Position numbers and translations under genes: made by a program. Positions 1 through 10,000 of a DNA stretch of 64,000 nucleotides are shown here, one piece after another. The notes below the pieces were generated by a model. The model saw only the letters and a list, made by a program, of their open reading frames with translations. It did not search any database and was not told the DNA's origin. How positions within the stretch are numbered: the first letter of the stretch is position 1; every line of letters begins with the position of its first letter. This stretch comes from Alteromonas stellipolaris (lineage in GTDB: Bacteria; Pseudomonadota; Gammaproteobacteria; Enterobacterales; Alteromonadaceae). The stretch covers positions 3,472,001 to 3,536,000 of the forward strand of contig NZ_CP013926.1 in the NCBI RefSeq assembly GCF_001562115.1, read 5' to 3'.

Positions 1-668
1 CTTTCTAACTTCCACTCTTTTAAATTCTCTGAACTGTAAAACCCAATATGGTCTTTTTGTGCCAGTGCCATAATCCACTGCTTAGAGCCCTCATGCCACA
101 TGACTTTGGGATCTCTGAAGTCGCGAATGCCTGGATTTTCCACCACTGGGTTTTGAGCGTACTTCTGCCAAGTTCGCCCCTTATCTAAACTGTAGGCCAT
201 GGCTTGCGTTTGAAAATCAATACGCCCCGCTTTTTCAAGCTCTGGATTGTGATAAGTGTACAGCGCCACGATGGGTGGATTTTCCTTTGTTCCTAACCCG
301 CTAGAATTGTTCCAGTCGACCACGGCACTTCCCGAGAAGATAGTCCCCTGTTCATCGGGGTAAAGCGCAATGGGCAAATGCTCCCAATGCACTAAGTCTC
401 GACTAACAGCATGCCCCCAATGCATGGGCCCCCAAACCGAAGCATTTGGGTTATGCTGATAGAAAAGATGATATTCCCCATCAAGATAAAACATACCATT
501 TGGATCGTTCATCCATTTTTCTGGTGGCGTGAAATGGGCCTGCGGCCTAAATTTTTCGTTGTACATGGGGGCCAATCCTGTTGTATCTGTAGTGCGATTC
601 ACTACCGAGCTTTGCATTGAACAACCAACTAATGCAGTTGAGATTAAAACGCTAACTAAATATTTCAT
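1..668 (-). CDS. Glycoside hydrolase family 32 lipoprotein (levanase/inulinase type), N-terminal part only
   Basis: The gene runs off the left edge, so only the first 222 residues are visible. The start is the ATG at 668. It opens with a lipoprotein signal (lipobox LVGC, Cys16), so the enzyme is probably anchored at the cell surface or in the periplasm. GH32 hallmarks follow: WMNDPNG at residues 52-58, with the nucleophile Asp55; FSGS at 111-114; and the RDP motif at 185-187, with the transition-state stabiliser Asp186. The acid/base Glu lies beyond the window. GH32 enzymes hydrolyse beta-fructosyl linkages (levan, inulin, sucrose). The fragment cannot separate levan from inulin activity. It begins 14 nt after the sugar porter gene stops and is probably the fourth gene of the susC operon. 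Family is confident, substrate inferred. Confidence 0.9.
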   Translation of the reverse strand, partial: MKYLVSVLISTALVGCSMQSSVVNRTTDTTGLAPMYNEKFRPQAHFTPPEKWMNDPNGMFYLDGEYHLFYQHNPNASVWGPMHWGHAVSRDLVHWEHLPIALYPDEQGTIFSGSAVVDWNNSSGLGTKENPPIVALYTYHNPELEKAGRIDFQTQAMAYSLDKGRTWQKYAQNPVVENPGIRDFRDPKVMWHEGSKQWIMALAQKDHIGFYSSENLKEWKLE

Positions 669-682
669 TGAATTTTAATTTC

Positions 683-1993
683 CTATTCCGATAACTCAGA
701 AGCCACATCTTCTAATGTGCGTCCTTTGGTTTCAGGCATCATGAAACGTACAAATATAAGTTGTAGGAACATGGCTAAAGTAAAAAAGAAGAAGACTTGA
801 GATGCGCTGAAGGTGGCTAACACTTGAGGCATCGCCAAGGTGATGATGGCAGCAAACACCCAGTGAGTTCCGCTACCCAGAGACTGGCCTTTAGACCGCA
901 CAGAATTGGGGAATATCTCGGCAATAAACACCCATATGACAGCACCTTGCCCTAACGCGTGTGAAGCAATGAAAACAAAAATAGCGACAACGACGAGTGT
1001 GCCCCCCACATCACCGTAAAAAGCCCAACTAACCGTTGCTAAAGAAAGGATGTAGCCAATTGAACCAACGTACATTAATAGCTTACGTCCACATTTATCA
1101 ATTAAGCTTATCCCCACCATGGTGAACACTAGGTTCACCAACCCAACGCCGGCGGTAGACAATAACGCATTACTCGCATCAAGCCCTGCCATTTCAAAGA
1201 CCCTTGGTGCGTAATAAATAATAAAATTAATACCCGAAAGCTGATTGAATGCCGCAATCAAAAATGCCAACGTAATCGGCAACTTATATTCGCTTTTAAA
1301 CAGTGAAGTGTTGGGCTGACGTTTTGCAGACTCGCGTACCTGAGTAATGGTATTGTCAATATCATCACTACCGAGTGCTTGCATTATTTCACGAGCTTCC
1401 TGCTCCTTGTTGTGTTTAAGAAGTAACCAACGAGGACTCTCAGGTGCTTTAAGTACTAGAAGTAAGTAAACCAAAGCGGGAATGGCTTCTATTCCCAACA
1501 TGACTCGCCAGTCTTGAGGAATGATGCCAGTCAGTAAATAGTTAGATAGAAAAGCGATGAGGATGCCAAATACAATTTGGAACTGATACGTTGCAACTAA
1601 CCGACCTCGCAGGTTGGCAGGAGCAATTTCAGAAATGTAAGCCGGAACAACAATAGAAGAAATTCCTACGCCCACACCGCCAATAAAGCGCAGAATAGCA
1701 AAGGTATAAGGGTCTTGTGCTAGTGCAGAGCCAATAGCAGACAAAAGATAAAGCACACCAATAATAACCAGTGTTTTTTTACGCCCCAACTTATCGCAGG
1801 GGATGTTTCCGGATAATGCACCAAGTACGGTTCCCCACAGTGCAGAAGACATAACAAATAAGCCATGTACCAGCGGTGAAGTTTCCCACAGCGCTTGTAT
1901 AGCTTGGTCAGCACCAGAGATGACGGCAGTATCGAATCCGAATAAGAACCCGGCAACTGCAACAGTAACCGACCATGTAATTATTTTATTCAT
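683..1993 (-). CDS. MFS sugar porter (probable fructose/oligofructoside importer)
   Basis: A 436-residue inner-membrane transporter of the sugar porter branch of the major facilitator superfamily, with about 12 hydrophobic segments. Diagnostic signatures are the FLFGFDTAVISG segment in TM1, the DKLGRKK loop after TM2, PESPRWL near residue 190 in the central loop, the IDKCGRK repeat of the loop motif, and PETKGRTLE at the C terminus. Placed between susD and a GH32 gene, it most likely imports fructose or short fructo-oligosaccharides released by the enzyme; that substrate is inferred from context. No clear ribosome-binding site precedes the ATG, and a strong intercistronic hairpin lies just upstream, so its expression may be lower than that of susCD. 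Confidence 0.88.
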   Translation of the reverse strand: MNKIITWSVTVAVAGFLFGFDTAVISGADQAIQALWETSPLVHGLFVMSSALWGTVLGALSGNIPCDKLGRKKTLVIIGVLYLLSAIGSALAQDPYTFAILRFIGGVGVGISSIVVPAYISEIAPANLRGRLVATYQFQIVFGILIAFLSNYLLTGIIPQDWRVMLGIEAIPALVYLLLVLKAPESPRWLLLKHNKEQEAREIMQALGSDDIDNTITQVRESAKRQPNTSLFKSEYKLPITLAFLIAAFNQLSGINFIIYYAPRVFEMAGLDASNALLSTAGVGLVNLVFTMVGISLIDKCGRKLLMYVGSIGYILSLATVSWAFYGDVGGTLVVVAIFVFIASHALGQGAVIWVFIAEIFPNSVRSKGQSLGSGTHWVFAAIITLAMPQVLATFSASQVFFFFTLAMFLQLIFVRFMMPETKGRTLEDVASELSE

Positions 1994-2017
1994 AGTTATA
2001 TGTACAACAAGTAAAGC

Positions 2018-2050
2018 CCCCTTATTAGGAATAATCTCTAATAAGGGGGG
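2018..2050 (-). terminator. Intercistronic hairpin between susD and the sugar porter gene
   Basis: A perfect 12-bp inverted repeat, CCCCCTTATTAG (2018-2029) and CTAATAAGGGGG (2039-2050), with a 9-nt loop. It lies in the 65-nt gap after the susD stop. On the minus strand it is followed by GCTTTACTTG rather than a long T run, so it looks more like a partial terminator or a 3'-end stabiliser of susCD mRNA than a full stop. Confidence 0.6.
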
Positions 2051-2058
2051 CGGCTGAA

Positions 2059-3780
2059 TTAGTAGCCTGGGTTTTGAATGTAAATACCGCCGCTCAAGTT
2101 AATCTGTTGATTAGGAATAGGCAGGTATTCGTGCTTGTTTTTGGTGAACTTAGCATCAACTAAGTAGGGCTTGCGGCTTTGCTCCACACTAAGGTATGAG
2201 TCGATGGTTTCTTTCGCGATACCCCAACGAACCAAGTCGAAGAACCGATGCCCTTCAAGGCCCAATTCTAAGCGACGCTCAAAACGAAGCGCTTGGCGTG
2301 CTTGCTGTTTTGAAGTGAACGCCGTATAGGTGCTAATACGGTATAAACTGGCGTTATTGAGTCTCTCGGTGCTGTTTGCGGCACGCTCACGAATTCGATT
2401 AATTATCGGTAACGCTTCAGCAAACCTATCTAGTTCAATTAATGCCTCTGCTTTCCAAAGCAAAACGTCTGAATAACGAATAATAGGTGTATTCAACGAG
2501 AAAATTGGGAAGGGGCCGTTCGCTCCGCGGCAATCACACTCAGGGTTTTCCATGTCTTTTATGGCGTTAAAATTGCCGTAAATAGCAGGCGCACGAGCCC
2601 AAGAATCGCCACCGTGAATGTAATTTTCATCATATTTGAAGGGCTTGCCTTCCATTGCAACGGTGTGATCTAAGCGTGGATCAACATAGTCGGTCTCTAC
2701 ACGATAATTTGCATCGTTGTACGAATCGAACTGTGGCAAGCCATCTTGGTCGGTTTTAAACGCATTAACAAAGTTTTCGGTTGGCACATGAAAGCCACAA
2801 CAACCAAACCCACTTTCGCTTGAAATAGGAGCATTTAGCGCACTAGGCCAACTGCCTCGGCCATCTGGTGAGCCATCGTTAAGCGAACGCTGGATTGCAA
2901 ATACCGACTCTTGCCCATTCTCAAATTCAAACAGAAAATTCTCTGCATAGTCATCGGCTAAACTAAAAACACCACTGGCTTCAATTTCATCAACTAAGGC
3001 AACCACTTCATTAAGCTTGTCTTGATTGATATTGACCACGTTGTGCAGATCGTCTTGCTCGTACGCTTGATAAAGTAAAGTTTTGGCTAAAAATGCTTTC
3101 GCAGATAACGCTGACGCTCGGCCAACATCCACTTGTACATCTGGTAATGTTTCAGCACCTACACGGAAGTCTTCCGCTATTTTGTCCCACAACTGCTGAT
3201 CGGTAAGATCGCGGTTGCTAGCAGACAGAATATCTTCCTGTGTCATGGTTTCATCAATCCAAGGGATATGTTTATGATGAATTTTCAAGTCAAAATAAAA
3301 GAAACCACGAATAAACCTAAGTTCTGCAGACTGCAAATTACCATTAGGTAGCTCGGCGGCAGGCGTTTCATTAATAATTTTAAGCGCAGCGTTCACCCGC
3401 GAAATGCCGGTATAGTTCCGCGTCCACTTTTTATCATTTAAATCGATAAGATCGGGAGGGAACGATTCCATATCGGGTACCAACGGCTCGTATAGCGACA
3501 AGGCATGGTAGGCGAATATATCTGAGGGACCATTCCCGCCTTTATGTGCATCGCCCGCGCGTAAGTTTCCGGTAGGCCAAAGAAAATTAGGTGCTGTATA
3601 GTGATCATTACCTATATAGGAATACGCCGCTATCACGAGGGCATCTACGTTTTCTGCGGTAGCAACCTGCTCTTCAGTGAGCACTGCTTGGGGTGCCGTA
3701 TCTAATTGATCACTGCCGCCGCAAGAGGCGACCGACAGCGCGACTAAACTACTTGCTAATAACTGTGTTACTCGTTTCAT
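2059..3780 (-). CDS. SusD/RagB-like surface glycan-binding lipoprotein
   Basis: A 573-residue protein with a lipoprotein signal (VASC, Cys20), then the SusD/RagB fold. The N-terminal SusD-like part contains 'VDALVIAAYSYIG'. The C-terminal RagB part has the characteristic 'RRLELGLEGHRFFDLVRWG' and the closing 'YLPIPNQQINLSGG' region. SusD proteins cap the SusC barrel and hand over oligosaccharides at the outer membrane. The gene follows susC by 27 nt in the same direction, the usual SusCD arrangement. SusCD pairs are typical of Bacteroidota and far less common in gammaproteobacteria, so horizontal origin is plausible. Family assignment is firm; the fructan ligand is inferred from the GH32 neighbour. 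Confidence 0.92.
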   Translation of the reverse strand: MKRVTQLLASSLVALSVASCGGSDQLDTAPQAVLTEEQVATAENVDALVIAAYSYIGNDHYTAPNFLWPTGNLRAGDAHKGGNGPSDIFAYHALSLYEPLVPDMESFPPDLIDLNDKKWTRNYTGISRVNAALKIINETPAAELPNGNLQSAELRFIRGFFYFDLKIHHKHIPWIDETMTQEDILSASNRDLTDQQLWDKIAEDFRVGAETLPDVQVDVGRASALSAKAFLAKTLLYQAYEQDDLHNVVNINQDKLNEVVALVDEIEASGVFSLADDYAENFLFEFENGQESVFAIQRSLNDGSPDGRGSWPSALNAPISSESGFGCCGFHVPTENFVNAFKTDQDGLPQFDSYNDANYRVETDYVDPRLDHTVAMEGKPFKYDENYIHGGDSWARAPAIYGNFNAIKDMENPECDCRGANGPFPIFSLNTPIIRYSDVLLWKAEALIELDRFAEALPIINRIRERAANSTERLNNASLYRISTYTAFTSKQQARQALRFERRLELGLEGHRFFDLVRWGIAKETIDSYLSVEQSRKPYLVDAKFTKNKHEYLPIPNQQINLSGGIYIQNPGY

Positions 3781-3807
3781 AATTCAAATCCGTAAAAATA
3801 GGGGCGC

Positions 3808-6768
3808 TTAGAAAGACAAATCCATACCAAGGGTGATTCGACGCGGTACTGGGAATACCTCATTTGGCGTTTCAGGATCTTGGCTTAACGTGCCATCTGG
3901 CGTGATGGTAAGTAGGTTTGAGGCTTGCACATAGAAGCGAGCATTGCTCAGTCCAAAGCGCTCAACAAAATCAAGTGAAGGGGTGTAGCCAACGCTGATG
4001 TTACGTAGTTTTAGATAAGTGCCATCTTCCCAAAAGAAACTCGATTGACGGCCTTCACCGTTGTTATCCACCAAAGTAAGTGCCGGTACAGTGGTATCGG
4101 TATTTTCCGGTGTCCACGCATCTAACGTTCGAGAACCATAGTTTGAACCAATATTAAGCGAGGTAAAGTCGGTAAATAAGCGCCAGTTGTTGCGAATTTG
4201 ACCACCTTTTACGCCCTGCCAAAACATGTTGAAATCCCAGTCTTGGTAGCGGAAAGTAAAGTTCATTCCATAAATGAAATCTGGATCGGTGTCGGCAAAG
4301 AAATCTTGATCGTTCTCGTCGATAACACCGTTTCCGTCAAGATCTTTCCAGCGAATACGACCTAAACCAGCGCCGGCTTGTGCGGCGTGTGAATCTATTT
4401 CTTCTTGGTTTTGGAAAAGTCCGTCTGCTACGTAACCATATACAGAGTTAATGGAATGCCCTAAGATGGTTTTATCTTGACCATTACCGCCAAACGAATT
4501 CACCACATCTTCCGGTAAAGCCGTTACCGTGTTTTTGGCGCTAGAAATATTAAAACTAATATCAACTTCTAGTTCATCGTCAAGAAAACCGGTGTCCACC
4601 CAACTTTCATAACCAAGCACCAGTTCTACACCTTTGTTCTCAATGGTGCCGCCGTTCACCCAACGCTGGGCGCCTTCTCCTAGCGTAGCGACAGGCTGAG
4701 TGAGAGTTAGAATGTCGCGGGTTTCTTTTTCGAACCAATCAATGCTTCCGTAAATAGTTCGTTCGAATAGTTCAAAATCGAGCCCTATATTAACTTGGGT
4801 CGATGTCTCCCATTTTAAGTCTTCATTACCCGTTTGTGCTTTTACAAACCCAGATGGCAATGTTCCGCCATTGGCACCCGTTACATCGTATGCGGTTCCT
4901 TCGTCTTGAAGATCTGTGAAGAGTGATTGAGTTGCATAGCGTGGAACATAGGTAGTGAATGTGGCATTTGACGCAATTTCCTGGTTTCCGGTTTCACCTA
5001 TACTCGCTCTAAGTTTCAACGTATCAATAGATTCAATATCGAAAAACTCTTCGTTTGTGATAACCCAACCTACCGATGCCGCTGGGAATGTTCCGTATTC
5101 ATTGTTTTTACCAAACCGAGATGAACCATCTCGTCGCACCGTTGCTGATGCTAGATAGCGATTGTCGTAGTTATAATCTACCCGCGCAAATTGTGAGTCT
5201 AAGGCCCATGAATCGCCCTCTCCTTCAACACGAACATTTTCCGTCGCTTGCGATAAATATGCGAACGCGCGGTCATCAGAAGCAAAGCCAGAACCAAACC
5301 CTCTAGACAACTCGTTTTTAGCATCAATTTGTTCAACGCCAGCTAAAAAATTAAACTTATGTTTATCATCTAAAACAAGCTTGTAAGTAGCCGTAGCGCT
5401 GGTAATAATACTTTGGTTCCAGCTGTCTTCTACACTGAGTAAATCATCTGAAGATAAGAAGCCTGCTGTGTAAGCACGTCTAAAATTACGGAAGTAATAT
5501 TGACCGTAATCCACACCTACCGAACCTCGAAGTACTAAATCTTCAATGGGTTCATATTCAACATAAAAACTACCCATAATTTTATTGTAGGTGCTTTCGT
5601 TATCACGGTTTTGCTCAATAATACGAACCGGGTTATCGCGATCGGTAATGCCGGCAACAGGCCCTCCCCAGTTACCTAAATCGTTATAAACTGGAACGAT
5701 AGACTGCTGTTCAATAGACAAGCCCACAATATCGCCGGCAAGGTCATTGATTAAGTTGGCTTTTTGGTCGGTAATTAAAAAGGTTTGCCCCACTTTCAAT
5801 TTATCTTCAATAATCTCGTAGTCTGCATTTACACGGAACGACATACGAGAAAACTTAGAGCCATCAACCACGCCCTCTGCGTCGTAGTAGCCAATTGAGC
5901 TGTAGAAACTAGCGCGATCAGTCCCACCTTTTACGGATAGGTTCATATCTTGAATTTTGGCAGTTTGCGTGACTTCATCAAACCACTGGGTGTCGGCGGC
6001 TTGCTGCACGCCTTCAGGATCGGTGTACTGAGGAATAGAGACACTGTTTAACTGTGGATTTGTGAAATCCCCGTTCCAATCGTACGTATATAGCGGACTG
6101 GCAGAGTTAGGATCGGTACCGTCATTCACGGCAGCTCGCCACACAACTTCGCCACGTTGAAGAGTGTTAAGAGGGTTTAAGTCAAAATCATATTCTTCAA
6201 ACGATTGATTGTAGCGGAAATTGAAATCAAGGCCGTCATGACCACGCTTCGTGGTAACGACGATGACGCCATTTCCAGAACGAGCACCGTAAATACTGGC
6301 GGCGGCCGCATCTCGCAATACCTGTATATCAGCAATGTCATTACTGTTTATTTCTTGCAGGCCAGATTTAGTAGGAATACCGTCGATAATGTAAAGGGGA
6401 TCGTTGTTACCTAATGGACCCAATCCTTGCCCTCGAATCCTTACCGTTGCTGATGAACTAGGATTACCATTAGTCGTAATTTGCAAGCCAGGCACACGAC
6501 CTTGAAGGTTTTGCATAATGTTGCCAGACGGTAAATCGACAACATCTTTAATATCGACTGATGCGATTGAACCGGTTAAATCGGTTTCTTCTACCGCACT
6601 ATATCCGTAGGATATTTGAATGACTTCAACGTCATCTTCAGAAATGGCATTTTCCAACTCCGCCTCTTGTGCAACACCAATAGGGGCATACATGTAACAA
6701 AGAAGCGAACAGGCAGGCAACGCCGTACGCACTTGTCGGGCTAACGGGTGTAATTTGATATTTTTCAT
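3808..6768 (-). CDS. SusC-like TonB-dependent outer-membrane receptor
   Basis: A 986-residue receptor. I chose the ATG at 6768 because a TTGGA Shine-Dalgarno lies 7 nt upstream; an in-frame ATG at 6780 has none. After a signal peptide (ending near GVAQ), the mature protein reaches the SusC plug almost at once: 'ISYGYSAVEETDLTGSIASV', 'GRVPGLQI', 'VRIRGQGL', 'DPLYIIDGIP' and 'AASIYGARSGNGVIVVTTK'. The remainder is a 22-strand-type barrel ending in an aromatic residue (MDLSF). The N-terminal carboxypeptidase-regulatory-like domain usual in Bacteroidota SusC is absent. It probably imports fructo-oligosaccharides with its SusD partner. First gene of the operon, directly behind a promoter and operator. 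Confidence 0.92.
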   Translation of the reverse strand: MKNIKLHPLARQVRTALPACSLLCYMYAPIGVAQEAELENAISEDDVEVIQISYGYSAVEETDLTGSIASVDIKDVVDLPSGNIMQNLQGRVPGLQITTNGNPSSSATVRIRGQGLGPLGNNDPLYIIDGIPTKSGLQEINSNDIADIQVLRDAAAASIYGARSGNGVIVVTTKRGHDGLDFNFRYNQSFEEYDFDLNPLNTLQRGEVVWRAAVNDGTDPNSASPLYTYDWNGDFTNPQLNSVSIPQYTDPEGVQQAADTQWFDEVTQTAKIQDMNLSVKGGTDRASFYSSIGYYDAEGVVDGSKFSRMSFRVNADYEIIEDKLKVGQTFLITDQKANLINDLAGDIVGLSIEQQSIVPVYNDLGNWGGPVAGITDRDNPVRIIEQNRDNESTYNKIMGSFYVEYEPIEDLVLRGSVGVDYGQYYFRNFRRAYTAGFLSSDDLLSVEDSWNQSIITSATATYKLVLDDKHKFNFLAGVEQIDAKNELSRGFGSGFASDDRAFAYLSQATENVRVEGEGDSWALDSQFARVDYNYDNRYLASATVRRDGSSRFGKNNEYGTFPAASVGWVITNEEFFDIESIDTLKLRASIGETGNQEIASNATFTTYVPRYATQSLFTDLQDEGTAYDVTGANGGTLPSGFVKAQTGNEDLKWETSTQVNIGLDFELFERTIYGSIDWFEKETRDILTLTQPVATLGEGAQRWVNGGTIENKGVELVLGYESWVDTGFLDDELEVDISFNISSAKNTVTALPEDVVNSFGGNGQDKTILGHSINSVYGYVADGLFQNQEEIDSHAAQAGAGLGRIRWKDLDGNGVIDENDQDFFADTDPDFIYGMNFTFRYQDWDFNMFWQGVKGGQIRNNWRLFTDFTSLNIGSNYGSRTLDAWTPENTDTTVPALTLVDNNGEGRQSSFFWEDGTYLKLRNISVGYTPSLDFVERFGLSNARFYVQASNLLTITPDGTLSQDPETPNEVFPVPRRITLGMDLSF

Positions 6769-6808
6769 TTCACATTCCAAGTCTGTGGTTGTGTTTTTAA
6801 TTTAAATA

Positions 6809-6856
6809 AACAACGTTGTCTTTTTAATTTATACATTTTGTTTAAGTATTAATCAA
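6809..6856 (-). promoter_or_regulatory. susC operon promoter with LacI-type operator at +1
   Basis: Read on the minus strand: -35 TTGATT (6856-6851), a 17-nt spacer, -10 TATAAA (6833-6828), then the palindrome GACAACGTTGTT (6820-6809), centred on CG and covering the expected transcription start. Its core ACAACGTTGT is a perfect inverted repeat. CG-centred palindromes are typical of LacI/GalR-family operators. The same core occurs at 10180-10189. The regulator gene is not in this window. Confidence 0.65.
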
Positions 6857-7000
6857 CATATAATTAACATATAATTTCAACCCACAAACTGAAACGATTA
6901 AGCCCTTTAAATATCAACAACTTAAAATTACAAAAACAAGAATTTATTTAACCTATTTCATCAGGTTTTATGACTTATTTACGTGAATGTATGATTTTTG

Positions 7001-10000
7001 TTACTGGCGCCGCACCGTCAACACCTTATCTAGTGGAAATTTCGTCAGCCTCTGTCGATGACCGTCTGGCCATAAAATTTCTAGGTAATCGACTACGTCG
7101 TTTTGAGGTATGCCAAAGTGTGCCGTCATAAAGTCATTTGATAAATAGTTCGACCCTAAACGGAGCTCCCTAACTTGATTTAGTGACGCAGTTTTTAGCC
7201 ATAATTTAGCGCCAATAGCGTCGGGATTTTGTTGCCCTGCGACTAGTTTCACTGTCAAAAAGTGATTTGCATTTTTCAGCGTATTTTTATAATACGTAGG
7301 CGCCGCACCATTATTTGCAATGAGAATATCAATGGTTCCATTTCCGTCAAAATCAGTACAACTGACTCCCCTGCCTTGCGCAGTATGAGTTAAACCTAAT
7401 TGACGAGACTTTTGTGTAAATGTGCCGTCACGATTGTTGATAAACAACCTACTGGGGTCATCATAAAACTGACCTACTTGTGATTCTTCGGCGATCGTAC
7501 CGGTACGCATACCATTTGTATGAAATATATCTAGCCATCCATCGTTGTTAAAATCAGCGAAGCAGGCGCCCCAGCCCCAGTAACCCTCTCTTACACCGGC
7601 AACGTCAGTCACATCAGTAAAAACGCCCGTACCATTGTTTTGGTATAGCCGGTTGCCTGAATCGCCACCTATGTACGTTTTCTCCTCTATTGGGTTTGAA
7701 ATAGCGGTAACAAACCAATCAAAATCACCATCGTTGTCGAAATCTCCCACTGCGGCACCCATGCCATTTTCATCGCTTATCACCGAATGGGTTTTATCCT
7801 TAAATATACCCTCTTCGTTAACCATCACCTGAGATGTTTCGTAGTCGGCCGCTATCAATAAATCGAGATCGTTGTCCATATCAATATCGGTAAAAATGGG
7901 AGTGAAATTAACATCTAGATTTGGATACAAGGGCGAAGGACGCACATCAGGCAACCGAGAACTTACGTCTTGATAGCGTCCTTTACCGGTATTTTCCCAT
8001 AAATAACCTTTTCGATTTTTTGTTCGCGTATCTCCCCAATGTGAGGCAAACAAATCGAGATCGCCATCCTTGTCAAAGTCGCCAGCCGATAAAGAGTGGG
8101 TAAAGCGAGAAAAATTTATACCGCCTTTAGTAAACGAAGCAAACTTACCACTAGGAAGTTGGTTGAACACCCTAAAATAGCCTTCAAAAATATCGTCTCC
8201 CACTAGCAAAAGGTCTTTTCTTCCATCGGCATCATAATCGATAAACAGTGCCCCTAATTGTCTGCCCGATAAATCTCCTAGTAGCCTTGATGTCTCATCA
8301 GTAAAACCGCCTTTTTGATTATTGATAAAAAGCTTACCAGGCTGCATGGCATGGCTAATAAATACATCTGGCCATCCATCTTTGTTAATATCATCTACCG
8401 CAACGCCTCCGCCCATCAAATGATATTCATCGGTAAATTCAGCTTGCGGCAGCTCATAACGCAGCCCACTATCGATTGAAGCGTCAATGAACCACGCATT
8501 TAATGCTTTTTCCTTATCATCAATAGCCCTAACTTGCTCGTCACTGGCACTATTTTCAGGCTCTTGCGCAAGATTTAAATTGCTCACACTATTTATTTGA
8601 GATGCGCTAAATTCAGGCCTTAGTAAATTAAACGTTTGTTCTTGCTTGCTTGATACAGGGCTCCAAGGCTTTAAGCAGTCTGAAGAATTTATGCACGGAT
8701 CAGTTAAGCTCTTAAGAAATGCGACTAGCGCATTTACGTCTTTTTCTTCAACGAGCCCTGTTTGTAATTTACTGCTGTCTTTGTTATCAATGAATTGCTT
8801 TAACACGCGGTACGATAAGGTTTTATTACGTTCTTGATTTACCTTTACGCCGGCAAACTGGGGGAGATGACTCAAGCTGTAATCAAATTCAACTACCGAG
8901 GCTTCGGGTGCCATATGGTGTTTAATAACATCTGCCAACGAATGGAAAGCCCCAGAATGTCCATACGGCCCTGTCACATCTATATTCAATAAGATAGGTG
9001 TTCTGAAAGCATACTTATCGTGAACATTAAATGTGTGCAGTAAACGCCCATGATCATTGCCATCAGTATCTTTTCCTCGGCCAATTTGTGGCATCGCAAT
9101 ATTATGAAATTGTTCATCGGTAAACGCACTACCACTATGGCAGCCGTTGCACGAATACCCTCCATTCGAGGGTTTACTAAAAAATAGCATTGCACCACGC
9201 TTCGCTTCATCGCTTAACGCTTCGCTATTTCCGGCCAAATACTCAAACCATGGGTTGTCAACAAACCACATAGAACGCTGAAAAAATGCCAGCGCGGTAG
9301 ATATTCTATCAATAGTAATAACGTGCTCGGGGTCAGTACTTGAGTCGTCAAAGGCGGTTTGAAATAGAGGAAGCCAAGGGTTATCCCGTCCCGTATCATC
9401 AACCTCCAAAAAACCTGCCAATACTTGCTGCCTTTTGGCATTGTTAGTTTTTCTTTTATCTGGTCCATGACCAAACATTTCATGAATGGCGGTAATCGGA
9501 AACTTTGCTTGAGCTTGAATAAAATCATCTGCTACCGAGGTATCAGGTAAATTCATTCTGCTATCCGGGGTACGTAACATGGAAACACCCGGGGTTTGAA
9601 CATCATCTTGTATAATTTCCACTCGCCCATCCCAAAACGCTGCTTTTTTTAAAAGCTGGATATTGAAAATGGTAGAGGCGTTTCTTGGTACATTGGGCGA
9701 ACCGTCGGCTCTGCTATCAACCAACGTATTCCCATCATGGGTTCTCCCAATGCCTAATAATTCAGGGTTTACTGCGTCAACTCCCACGGGTAACGAAAGC
9801 CCATCGCCTCCCCCTAGCTTAGGATGATGACAACTAACACACGCTACATCACCATTAGCACTTAACGTCTTGGTGTAAAACAAGTTTAAGCCTAGCTCAA
9901 ACATAGGGCCAGACGGCACAGGGACGTCTTTGCTACTAGGTATAGTTGCTTTCAAAGCTAATGATTCAATCAACGCTGCTAAGTTAACGTCTAGCTCATT

